From CAYNSX01 sp964400165 (lineage in GTDB: Bacteria > Armatimonadota > Hebobacteria > CAYNSX01): a stretch of 25,918 nt of DNA. The stretch is from assembly GCA_964400165.1 (NCBI GenBank), contig CAYNSX010000036.1, positions 1 to 25,918 on the forward strand, written 5' to 3'. The position numbers and the translations under genes were made by a program. Below are positions 6,664-13,967 of the stretch, piece by piece; position 1 is the stretch's first letter, and every line of letters begins with the position of its first letter. The notes beneath the pieces are model-generated. The model was not told the origin of the DNA, ran no database searches, and saw only the letters and a list, made by a program, of their open reading frames with translations.

Positions 6664-8940
6664 ATGGCAAGCACGGTACGGGACCACCGAGGGCGCAGCG
6701 GACGCGGGCGCATCTTGGCGCGCCTGCTGCTCATCTTCAATCTGGCGCTCGCCACCGCATTGATCTTCGGCCTGTTCGCCGGCGTCGCAGTGTATCAATC
6801 GCTGAAGGATGTCCTGCCCGACGCCGACGACATTGCCGCTATCTACACGCAGGAAGCCACAACGGTGTTCTCGTCCGACGGGCACATGCTCGGGAAGGTC
6901 TTTCAGCAGTACCGCGAGCCGGTGCGCCTCGACGAAATTCCCAAGAAACTGGTGCAGGCGACGATTGCGGTCGAGGACGACCGCTTCTATCAGCACGCCG
7001 GATTCGACTTGCGCGGGATGGCGCGCGCGGCGCTGGCGAATGTACGCAGCGGCTCCGCCAGCCAGGGCGGCAGCACGATCACGCAGCAACTGGCGCGCAA
7101 CCTCTATCTGACCCAAAAGAAGACCGTCTCGCGCAAACTGCAGGAGCTGGCGCTGTCCGTGCAAATGGAGCGCCGCTTCACGAAGGAAGAAATCCTCGAG
7201 GCGTACCTCAACCAGATTTATTACGGCAGCGGCGCCTACGGCATCCGCACTGCCGCCAGTATTTACTTCGGCAAGCCGCTCGAAAAGCTCACGCTCGCCG
7301 AAATGGCGACGCTCGCCGGCTTGCCGCGCTGGCCCGCCGGCTACAACCCGTTCGAACATGCCGACCGTGCGCAGCAGCGCCGCGGCGTCGTCCTGCAACG
7401 GATGAAGGATCTGGGCTATATCACCGCCGCGGAAGCGACTGCGGCGGCGAAAGAGCCGCTCCGCCTCGTCAAGAACCCGAAGATCCCGGGATCCGAGTCC
7501 TATGAGGCGCCGTACTTCACCAATCAGGTGCTGCGCGAACTGGTCGAGCGCTACGGCGCCGATGTGGTCTACAAAACCGGCCTGCGCGTCTACACGACCG
7601 TGAATTACGAGATGCAGGCCGCCGCCGAGAAGGCGGTGCGCGAGGCCGTGCGCACGCAACAGTTCCGCAAGGTGGAACAGGGGGCGCTGGTGTCGCTCGA
7701 CCCGCGCACCGGCGCCATCATGGCGCTGGTCGGCGGCGTCGACTGGCTGAAGTCGAAGTTCAACCGGGCGGTCCAAGCGCGACGGCAGCCGGGCTCCGCG
7801 TTCAAGGTGTTCGTCTACACCGCCGCGGTGGACCACGGCCTGCGCCCCTTCGATGTCATCGAAGACGCGCCGATTTCGTTCCCCGGCTCGCGGCGCGGGC
7901 AGAAGTGGTCGCCGCACAACTACGACGGCAAGTATCACGGCAAGGTGTTCGTGCGGGACGCGCTCCGCCACTCGTACAACACCGCTGCGGTGCGCATCGC
8001 GCAGCGCTTCGGCATCGAGACCATTATTGACTACGCCCGCCGGATGGGCATCGAGTCGCCGCTCGAGGCCGTCCTGCCGGTCGCGCTCGGCGCCAACGGC
8101 ATCACGCCGATGGAGATGGCCACGGCGCTGACGTCCATCGCCAATGGGGGCATCCGCGTCGACCCCCATTACATTGACCGCATCGAAGACCGCGCCGGCA
8201 ATGTCATTTTCCAGCACCGCTCCCAGTCGCACCGCGTGTTGAGTCCCGAGACCGCCGACACGATCACCGCGATGATGATCGATGTCGTCGAGCACGGCAC
8301 CGGCGTCTCGGCGCGCATTCCCGGCTATCGCATCGCCGGCAAGACCGGCACGACGAACGACTACAACAATGCCTGGTTCGTCGGCTTCACCGCGCAACTG
8401 GTGACGGTCACCTGGTATGGCCGCGACGACAACACGCCGATGGCCCCGGGCAGCCAGGGCGCCCGCGTCGCGGCGCCGTCCTGGAAGCAGCTCATGGCCG
8501 CCGCGCTCGGCGTGCTGAACAAGGGCGTCCCGCCCGACCAGATCCCGCAACTGACCGCGCAACTCGGCCCGCCGCCCGCCCGGCCTGATGTCGTCGCGCC
8601 GGCGCCCTCCGGTGAAGCGCCCGACGGCTCCATCCCCGGCGCGATCCCGGCCGCCGCGACGGAGGCGGGCGACGAAATTCAGATTTGCCGCGATACCGGC
8701 CTGATTGCCACGCCCACTTGCCCGGACACCGTCTGGATTCCCGCCGACTCGCCGAACGCGCCGACGAAGACCTGCGCGCTGCACGCCCGCCCCAAGCCCG
8801 GCGAACGGCTCATTCTCGTCACCGTGTGCAGCGATACCGGACAACTGGCCACCCGCAACTGCCCCGGCCGCGTCCGCCGGCAATATCCCGTCGCCCTGGT
8901 GCCGAAGGTGTATTGCCGCAAGCACCCCGACGACGAATGA
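6664..8940 (+). CDS. Class A penicillin-binding protein (transglycosylase/transpeptidase, PBP1A type)
   Basis: This bifunctional enzyme polymerises and cross-links peptidoglycan outside the inner membrane. The 758-residue protein has a cytoplasmic tail and one membrane segment at about 18-43. The GT51 domain shows EDDRFYQHAGFD near 104 and GGSTITQQLARNLYL. The transpeptidase domain shows S378-x-x-K381 (GSAFK), S437-Y-N439 and K560-T-G562. The C-terminal tail has a Pro/Ala linker and then two similar cysteine modules, ICRDTGLIATPTCP and VCSDTGQLATRNCP, each closed by a further Cys and His. Such tails occur in some PBP1A proteins; their role is not established here. The stop overlaps the MBL gene start by four bases (ATGA). 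Confidence 0.96.
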   Translation: MASTVRDHRGRSGRGRILARLLLIFNLALATALIFGLFAGVAVYQSLKDVLPDADDIAAIYTQEATTVFSSDGHMLGKVFQQYREPVRLDEIPKKLVQATIAVEDDRFYQHAGFDLRGMARAALANVRSGSASQGGSTITQQLARNLYLTQKKTVSRKLQELALSVQMERRFTKEEILEAYLNQIYYGSGAYGIRTAASIYFGKPLEKLTLAEMATLAGLPRWPAGYNPFEHADRAQQRRGVVLQRMKDLGYITAAEATAAAKEPLRLVKNPKIPGSESYEAPYFTNQVLRELVERYGADVVYKTGLRVYTTVNYEMQAAAEKAVREAVRTQQFRKVEQGALVSLDPRTGAIMALVGGVDWLKSKFNRAVQARRQPGSAFKVFVYTAAVDHGLRPFDVIEDAPISFPGSRRGQKWSPHNYDGKYHGKVFVRDALRHSYNTAAVRIAQRFGIETIIDYARRMGIESPLEAVLPVALGANGITPMEMATALTSIANGGIRVDPHYIDRIEDRAGNVIFQHRSQSHRVLSPETADTITAMMIDVVEHGTGVSARIPGYRIAGKTGTTNDYNNAWFVGFTAQLVTVTWYGRDDNTPMAPGSQGARVAAPSWKQLMAAALGVLNKGVPPDQIPQLTAQLGPPPARPDVVAPAPSGEAPDGSIPGAIPAAATEAGDEIQICRDTGLIATPTCPDTVWIPADSPNAPTKTCALHARPKPGERLILVTVCSDTGQLATRNCPGRVRRQYPVALVPKVYCRKHPDDE

Positions 8941-9827
8941 TCTGGCGACAGTTCCGGCACCCGGACCTCGGCTGCTGCTCGTACGCCATCGGCTGCACGC
9001 GCAACCCCGCCCTGGCCGTCATTGACCCGCGGCGTGATGCCGTCGGCGACTATCTCGCCGAAGCCCAGCACGAGGGCGTACCCATCATCGCGGTCATCGA
9101 GACGCACCTGCACTCCGACCATTATTCCGGCGCGCTGGAATTGGCGGCGCGCACCGGCGCCACCGTGTATGCGCATTCCGCGCATCCGCTGTTGTCTCCC
9201 CCCTCCGGGAAGGGAGCGGGGCTGGGAGTGAGGGCGGTCGCGGGCGCGCGTGTCGTCGCATTGCAAGACGACCAGGAACTCCGCATCGGCAACCGCCTGC
9301 TGCGCGTCGTGCACACGCCCGGGCATTCAAAAGATTCGCTGTGTCTGCTTGCCGACGACCGGGCCGTCTTCACCGGCGACACGCTGCTCGTCGGCGATGT
9401 CGGAAGGCCGGATTTGGGGGTTGAGCGACCCTCTCCCCCTTCCCCTCTCCCAAGTACTTGGGAGAGGGGTGGCGTGCCCCGAGCGAAGTCGAGGGGCGAA
9501 GCCGGGGAGAGGGTCAACCCCTCCCCCAGCCCCTCCCCGTTTACGGAGAGGGGGGAAATTGAGGACGCCGCGCACGCGCTCTACGCCTCGCTGCAGCGGC
9601 TGCTGGCGCTGCCCGACTGGTACGAGGTGTGGCCGGGGCACTACGGGCCGTCCGTCTGCGGCGCGCAGATGAGCGACAAGAGCAGTTCCACCGTCGGCTA
9701 CGAGCGCCGCAAGAACTACGCCCTGCAAGCCCTCGATGCTGACGACTTCTGCGAGTTGATCCTCACTGACCTACCCCCGGAACCTCATGCAATGGCTGAC
9801 ATTCGGAAGAGCAATTCGGGAGAGTAG
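8937..9827 (+). CDS. MBL-fold metallohydrolase (persulfide dioxygenase-like) carrying in-frame repeat insertions
   Basis: A 296-residue metallo-beta-lactamase-fold protein of the glyoxalase II/persulfide dioxygenase group. Metal ligands are present: THLHSDH, HTPGHS, FTGDTLL and WPGHYG. Members of this group without extra domains are usually about 230-240 residues. The excess lies in two Pro/Ser/Arg-rich inserts encoded by palindromic repeats: about 13 residues (LSPPSGKGAGLGV, near 9195-9234) and about 48 residues between GRPDLG and DAAHALYASL (near 9420-9563). Both keep the frame and fall between conserved motifs, so the enzyme may still fold. The start is the ATG overlapping the PBP stop as ATGA. 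Hydrolase versus sulfur dioxygenase activity is undecided. No rhodanese domain is present. Confidence 0.88.
   Translation: MIWRQFRHPDLGCCSYAIGCTRNPALAVIDPRRDAVGDYLAEAQHEGVPIIAVIETHLHSDHYSGALELAARTGATVYAHSAHPLLSPPSGKGAGLGVRAVAGARVVALQDDQELRIGNRLLRVVHTPGHSKDSLCLLADDRAVFTGDTLLVGDVGRPDLGVERPSPPSPLPSTWERGGVPRAKSRGEAGERVNPSPSPSPFTERGEIEDAAHALYASLQRLLALPDWYEVWPGHYGPSVCGAQMSDKSSSTVGYERRKNYALQALDADDFCELILTDLPPEPHAMADIRKSNSGE
9195..9234 (+). repeat. CT/GA-rich palindromic repeat inside the MBL gene (unit 1)
   Basis: CTCCC and GGGAG arms flank CCTCCGGGAA, followed by GCTGGGAGTGAGGG. This tail closely matches the GCTGGGGGGTGAGGG tail of the intergenic hairpin at 25875-25917, so it belongs to the same repeat family. 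It lies in frame within coding sequence. Confidence 0.7.
9427..9515 (+). repeat. Composite nested palindrome inside the MBL gene (unit 2)
   Basis: Outer arms GACCCTCTCCCC (9427-9438) and GGGGAGAGGGTC (9504-9515) are perfect 12-base complements. Inside are a perfect 28-base palindrome at 9442-9469 (14-base arms meeting at AAGT/ACTT) and a second hairpin with arms GCCCC and GGGGC around GAGCGAAGTCGA. The last core resembles a short repeat I associate with Chloroflexota and Armatimonadota drafts; this association is from memory. Confidence 0.8.
9517..9555 (+). repeat. CT/GA-rich palindromic repeat inside the MBL gene (unit 3)
   Basis: The arms CCCCTCCCCG (9530-9539) and CGGAGAGGGG (9544-9553) have one mismatch and a TTTA loop. 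CCCTCCCCCAG precedes them, so this is the reverse-orientation version of the unit at 25875-25917. Confidence 0.7.
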
Positions 9828-9954
9828 GAGGCAGCGAGCAGCCCTTCGTAGCCCCGTCATTTGGGGCGAAGGAGGGCGCGAGATCATTCTGGCCGAGTTG
9901 CCGCCCGAACCTGAAGAAATGGCGGCGATTCGGAAGCAGAACGCGGGAGGATAG
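9825..9954 (+). pseudogene. Remnant of a second MBL-fold gene (3' end plus leader)
   Basis: Codons 9880-9954 read EIILAELPPEPEEMAAIRKQNAGG and a stop. They match the last 24 codons plus stop of the MBL gene at 9753-9827 (ELILTDLPPEPHAMADIRKSNSGE), position by position with no gap. The copies are 127 bases apart, so the second is in another frame. The junction 9825-9837 is TAGGAGGCAGCGA, identical to the stop/ribosome-binding segment at 5740-5752, but GCA follows where a start codon would be expected. The simplest reading is a downstream paralogue that lost most of its body. A diverged partial duplication is the alternative. Confidence 0.6.
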
Positions 9955-9961
9955 CGAGGCG

Positions 9962-10126
9962 TCAGATTCGAGGTGGCTGTTGCCGGCGCAACGGGCTGGC
10001 GGCGATGAGCCGGCTGCGGACGCGCAATTGCTCCAGGAGCCGGAGTTTTTCGGCGAAGGGCAACGCCGCGCGGCGAATGCGCGCGACGCGCTTACTTTCA
10101 AGAATCTGCTGCCACTGCTCGGTCAT
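9962..10126 (-). CDS. Small basic protein coupled to the nucleotidyltransferase gene
   Basis: A 54-residue protein beginning MTEQWQQILESKRASRIRRA and continuing ALPFAEKLRLLEQLRVRSR. It is rich in Arg, Leu and Gln and predicted to be helical. Its ATG shares one base with the TGA of the upstream gene (TGATG at 10128-10124), the classic coupling arrangement, which is the main reason to believe it. The PFAEKLRLLEQLR core looks like small partner proteins I associate with nucleotidyltransferase-like genes, but I cannot name a family. Function unknown. It may bind or modulate its neighbour (inference). Confidence 0.72.
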   Translation of the reverse strand: MTEQWQQILESKRVARIRRAALPFAEKLRLLEQLRVRSRLIAASPLRRQQPPRI

Positions 10127-10644
10127 CACCGTCCCTGACGATATCGCTGTTCGAATTGTTCCCAGAGTTCCGAAAGCTCATACCGCGTGAGTATGTCTTG
10201 CAGTGTCCCTGCATCACAGGCGCCGGCCTCAAGAAACTGCGAAATGCGAGCCAGGTCCTTGGGGCGGCCGGTCTCCAGCGCGAGGGCCACCAGGTGTTCA
10301 GCAGTCATGACGCGGACTGCCACGCCGCTCACTTCGGTGGTGATGGCGCGGGTGACCGCCTCCTCCGCCAGGGCATTCGGGCACGGCAGGAACTGCACCG
10401 GCCAACCCTCGATGACGACCGCCGTACCCTCCGCGCGGTATCCACGGCTCTTCAAGGCCTCATATAGAGGTGTCAGCGAAGCGAGTTCTCCTCCGATGAC
10501 TTGCGGGACGGAGATGAAGATGTCCAGGTCCAGTGTGGCGATGGGTTCCAGATAGAAGGTCGCGCCGACGGCGCCGCCGATGGCGTATTTGCCAATGATT
10601 CCGGCGGCCTGCAACTGATTGATGACTTGAAGCGTGGCATCCAT
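10126..10644 (-). CDS. Nucleotidyltransferase-fold protein (AbiEii/DUF6036-like)
   Basis: A 172-residue protein with the minimal nucleotidyltransferase signature YAIGGAVGATFYLEP at 20-34, then TLDLDIFI with the paired aspartates D39 and D41. A third acidic position is not obvious. VRVMTAEHLVALALETGRPKDLARI is the usual C-terminal helix block of AbiEii and DUF6036-type proteins. ATG 10644 is chosen over GTG 10647 because GGGAG at 10654-10650 is five bases away. Families with this fold include toxin components and tRNA-modifying enzymes, but an isolated member cannot be assigned. The 54-residue gene downstream is translationally coupled. Confidence 0.82.
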   Translation of the reverse strand: MDATLQVINQLQAAGIIGKYAIGGAVGATFYLEPIATLDLDIFISVPQVIGGELASLTPLYEALKSRGYRAEGTAVVIEGWPVQFLPCPNALAEEAVTRAITTEVSGVAVRVMTAEHLVALALETGRPKDLARISQFLEAGACDAGTLQDILTRYELSELWEQFEQRYRQGR

Positions 10645-10710
10645 CACAACTCCCGCTGCGGCGATTCCGCGCCCTTCCCGCTCGTGTCCGTAAAGAACGC
10701 CTGAAGGAGT

Positions 10711-13700
10711 CTAACCGCCCGGCTTGTTCCTCACAATCACCTCCGTGCTCACTTCCATCGCCGACTGGCCGCGGGTGGTGCCATAGGCGACGACGGTGAG
10801 GGTGTAGGCGCCGTCCGGGACGCGGGTGCTGTCCCACTCGATGGCGTAGGGCGGGCGGATGTACTGCGTCGGCAGCTCGATGTCGCCGACGCGCAGCTTC
10901 ACATACTCGACATTGCCGGAGACCGAGGCGCGCACCAGGACTTTGCCCGATACGACCGAGCCCGGCGCCGGCCCGAGCAGCGCGATGCGGTCGAAGTAGG
11001 GGAGCAGCGCGCCCGTCGGCGGCTGCAAGAGTGTGGAGCGGGTAAGGAGGAGTTCGGCGTAAATGGCTTCGGCGCCCGGGCGCTGCCGCTCGTCAGCGAG
11101 CAGTTCGATGGTGTGGGCGCCGGCCTCTTGGCGGCTGACACCGATCTGGTGCCAACCGTAGCGAGCGTCGGATCGGACACGCCCGACTTCTTTCTTGTCG
11201 ATTCGAATGATGATTTCGCGGCCGTTCGGCGCGCCGAGCAGCCAGAGAACATAGGGCTGGGCCACTTCGCCGCCGAGTTCGACGACGGCGCGGTCGGCGC
11301 ACAGGTCGCCCTGCGAAACTTTCGCGTTGCCTTGCCAGGTGTCGTGCGGCAGCCAGGCGCCGGTGAAATCAGTGAGGGCGAACAGCGAGTGCGTCTCGAG
11401 CGGCGTGCGCCCGACCGGGACGACCAGCGGCCGCGAAGCGCACTTCGTGCCGGCGGGCGTTTCGGCGATGATGCGGTAACTCAATTGGTCCTGGTCGCGC
11501 AGGTCGCGCATCGGCGCCCGGAAGACCTGCGATCGGCCAATCTCTTCCATCGGGATGCGGATCTCGCCGCCGCCGCGCGCCGCATAGGCGAGCCAGACGC
11601 GCTTCAGTCCCTGCGGCGCGAACGCCTGCGCGACGACTGACAGGTCGATGCCGGGCATGCCGAGCGGCGGGTCGATGCGTGTCCACGGGACATACGGCCC
11701 GTCCGGATTCGAGACGACGGCGAAGCGCGAGAGCGCGGCTTCCTTGTCCGGGCGCGCTTCACACTTCACAAACGCGTGGTCCGCGCCTTGCGGGAGCGCC
11801 AGGGGGACGAGGCGAGTGGTCATGTCGACAAAGTCTTCATCGAGGGCGGTGGTGAATTGCGTGCCGTCGGTGGAGACGCTGACTTTGACGCCGCCGCGCA
11901 CTTCCAGCGCCAGCGATGCGCCTTCCGGGATCGCCCAGCGCGGAAGTGCGTAAGTCCAAAAGTCGGCGCCGCTGACGCGCCGGGCGCCGTCGCTGACGCG
12001 CGAGCGGCCTGCGGTGCCCAGCAGCCAGGCATCGTAGGGCGGCGCTTGCGGGTCGAGGAGCGCGATGGTGGGGCGGTCGACGACGCGCGGGCGGCGGTCG
12101 TTGCCGTCGCGCAGGCCGTCGCGGTCGGTGTCGGGCTGCTTTGGGTCGGTGCGGGCGAAGCGCTCCTGGGCATCAGTGGCGTTGTCGCTGTCGCCGTCGG
12201 CGACGGCGATGGTGACGGTCTTGGCGTCGCTGCGGCGCTCGCTGCGCGTGACGGACAGCGCCTGGACAGAGACGGCGAACTCACCGCCCGGCAGCAGCGG
12301 CGGCAGCGTGGCGGTGTACGACTCACCGGCACGCGTCGCGGGGACGTACAGCGTCGCGCCGCTGGCATCGCGGAAGAGAATGCGCACCAGGTCGGCGCCG
12401 CCGTCAATGCGCGCCGTCACGACCGCGGACTCATACGGACTGGGCTGCTCGGGCGACAGCGCGATCGAGGCGGCTAGTGTCCCTCGATCGTCCACCGTGG
12501 TGGGATTGATACGCAGCAGCGCCTGACGCTGCAATTCTAGGAGTTCGAGGGGCGCAACGACCGCGAAGCCGTCGCCCAGCGCAATCATCGTGCGCGCCAA
12601 AGCCGCGGGCGCGATCGTCTTCGGATTGACCGCGATGGCGATGTAGTCGCGCGCTTGCGCCTGGCGGCGGACGGCTGCAAGCAGGAGCAGCGGGTCGCTG
12701 ACCGCCGGCTCGACGGGCATCACCACCGTGTCGGCGAACAGTCCGAGCGGCGGGGCCTGGCCGCCGCCGGCAAAGAGGCCCTCGAGGCCGCTCGCCCGCG
12801 CGAACTCCGTGACTTCGGCGGCGCTCCAGGCGCCGCTGACATGCAGGAAGGCCGCGCTCAATCCGGTGCGCGCGCAGCGCCCGCGCAGCGCCGCGCCGAG
12901 CGCCGCGCCGGGCGCGGTGCCGGGAAAGACGGCACCGCCCCAGTCGAGCACGAACTGGTCGCCGCCGCGCGTCAGCGCGGTCGCCATCGCGGTGTACACG
13001 GCGACCGGCGCCAGGTCGACGCCTACCGCCGGAATGGCCCAGCCGACCGGCACCCCGCTGAGCGGCGCCGCGTTCCACGCCGGGTCCATCCCGTCGAGGA
13101 AATAGCCGAGGTCGTCACCGGCGGTGTAGAGGAACGCGACGAACTTCGTGTCCGGCAGCCGCGTGGGCAGGAAACGCAGTTGCGGCAGCGGGCGCGCCTC
13201 CGCCGACGCGGAGAAGAACGACAAGTTCGACGCCGCCCCGCGTGCGGCGAATGGCGCCGCGCGCATCAGGGCGTCGGCGCCGTCCACGGGTTCGCCCGGG
13301 GAGTTGATCAAGGCAGCGCCGGCGGCGAAGCGATCCGACAACGCGCGGCGCTGGCCGTCGTCCCAGGCGCGCAGGAATTCGGGTGTCAGCGCCAGCCAGC
13401 GCTTCTGCACGATGACATCGACGGCCTCGCCGCCGGCGTCGAGGAACACCACGCCCGCCGGATCGGTTTGCACCAGCAATTCGGACATCAGTCGCTGTGC
13501 GGCGTCGCCGGCGGTCAGCGTGCGCACATCGAGCACGGTCGGCAGGCCCAGGTCGCGGTCAGTCAGGATCGCGCCGCGGACGCCGGCCAGCGTGGCGCCG
13601 AAGGCGACCGTGTACGGCTGCGCCGGATTGCACAACACTTGGCCCTTCGCCGCGCTGCGGAAGCGCGCCAGGAAGCCGGGCGCGTCCAGATGCTCGATGG

Positions 13701-13932
13701 CGTCGCCGCTCCAATGCGCGCTGATGTCGAGCCAGGCGCTGTCGCGCGGCGACTGCACGACGAACGCGGTCGAGCGCGCGCGGTTGACCAGCCCCTGCAG
13801 CGAACGGACTTGCAGGCGTGTGCCGGCGTCGGCCTCGCGCAAGTCCACGACGACGATGGCGGGCGCCGCCGGCGGCTCCGGCGCCGCCGCCAGCAAGACC
13901 GCCGCCAGCGCAATCAGTCCCACTCTCCGCAT
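10711..13932 (-). CDS. Secreted multidomain protein with GxGYxYP-like N-terminal region
   Basis: A 1073-residue exported protein with a signal peptide (MRRVGLIALAAVLLAAAPEP). The N-terminal region resembles the GxGYxYP family: VVVDLREADAG, then VRSLQGLVNRARS, YFLDGMDPAWNAAP and VPVGWAIPAVGVDLAPVAV near 275-312. The name motif itself is not intact: DWGGAVFPG (about 328-336) stands where it is expected. At about 578-618 is a calcium-binding, thrombospondin type 3-like stretch with repeated D-x-D-x-D elements and DTDRDGLRDGND. Several beta-sandwich-like regions follow, the last (about 990-1073) Ig-like with PPYAIEWDS and DGAYTLTVVAYG. A GGAG lies seven bases before the ATG, and the MFS gene ends 35 bases upstream. 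A polysaccharide or cell-surface role is plausible but unproven. Confidence 0.82.
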   Translation of the reverse strand: MRRVGLIALAAVLLAAAPEPPAAPAIVVVDLREADAGTRLQVRSLQGLVNRARSTAFVVQSPRDSAWLDISAHWSGDAIEHLDAPGFLARFRSAAKGQVLCNPAQPYTVAFGATLAGVRGAILTDRDLGLPTVLDVRTLTAGDAAQRLMSELLVQTDPAGVVFLDAGGEAVDVIVQKRWLALTPEFLRAWDDGQRRALSDRFAAGAALINSPGEPVDGADALMRAAPFAARGAASNLSFFSASAEARPLPQLRFLPTRLPDTKFVAFLYTAGDDLGYFLDGMDPAWNAAPLSGVPVGWAIPAVGVDLAPVAVYTAMATALTRGGDQFVLDWGGAVFPGTAPGAALGAALRGRCARTGLSAAFLHVSGAWSAAEVTEFARASGLEGLFAGGGQAPPLGLFADTVVMPVEPAVSDPLLLLAAVRRQAQARDYIAIAVNPKTIAPAALARTMIALGDGFAVVAPLELLELQRQALLRINPTTVDDRGTLAASIALSPEQPSPYESAVVTARIDGGADLVRILFRDASGATLYVPATRAGESYTATLPPLLPGGEFAVSVQALSVTRSERRSDAKTVTIAVADGDSDNATDAQERFARTDPKQPDTDRDGLRDGNDRRPRVVDRPTIALLDPQAPPYDAWLLGTAGRSRVSDGARRVSGADFWTYALPRWAIPEGASLALEVRGGVKVSVSTDGTQFTTALDEDFVDMTTRLVPLALPQGADHAFVKCEARPDKEAALSRFAVVSNPDGPYVPWTRIDPPLGMPGIDLSVVAQAFAPQGLKRVWLAYAARGGGEIRIPMEEIGRSQVFRAPMRDLRDQDQLSYRIIAETPAGTKCASRPLVVPVGRTPLETHSLFALTDFTGAWLPHDTWQGNAKVSQGDLCADRAVVELGGEVAQPYVLWLLGAPNGREIIIRIDKKEVGRVRSDARYGWHQIGVSRQEAGAHTIELLADERQRPGAEAIYAELLLTRSTLLQPPTGALLPYFDRIALLGPAPGSVVSGKVLVRASVSGNVEYVKLRVGDIELPTQYIRPPYAIEWDSTRVPDGAYTLTVVAYGTTRGQSAMEVSTEVIVRNKPGG

Positions 13933-13967
13933 GCCACTGCTCCGTAACCCGATGTACGACGCCCGAC

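Noticed and set aside
4723..8925. A 1400-codon open frame on the minus strand
   Set aside because: It runs antisense to the antiporter, secreted-protein and PBP1A genes, all of which have clear family motifs. Its translation is Arg/His/Ala/Gly-rich with no recognisable domain, as expected from GC-rich antisense frames.
9763..10101. A 112-codon minus-strand frame across the MBL end
   Set aside because: It overlaps both the MBL 3' end and the 54-residue gene in another frame. It has no ribosome binding site and a composition typical of a shadow.
12655..13947. A 430-codon open frame on the plus strand
   Set aside because: It is antisense to the secreted GxGYxYP-like gene, is low in complexity and has no domain. 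The minus-strand gene has a signal peptide and ordered domains.
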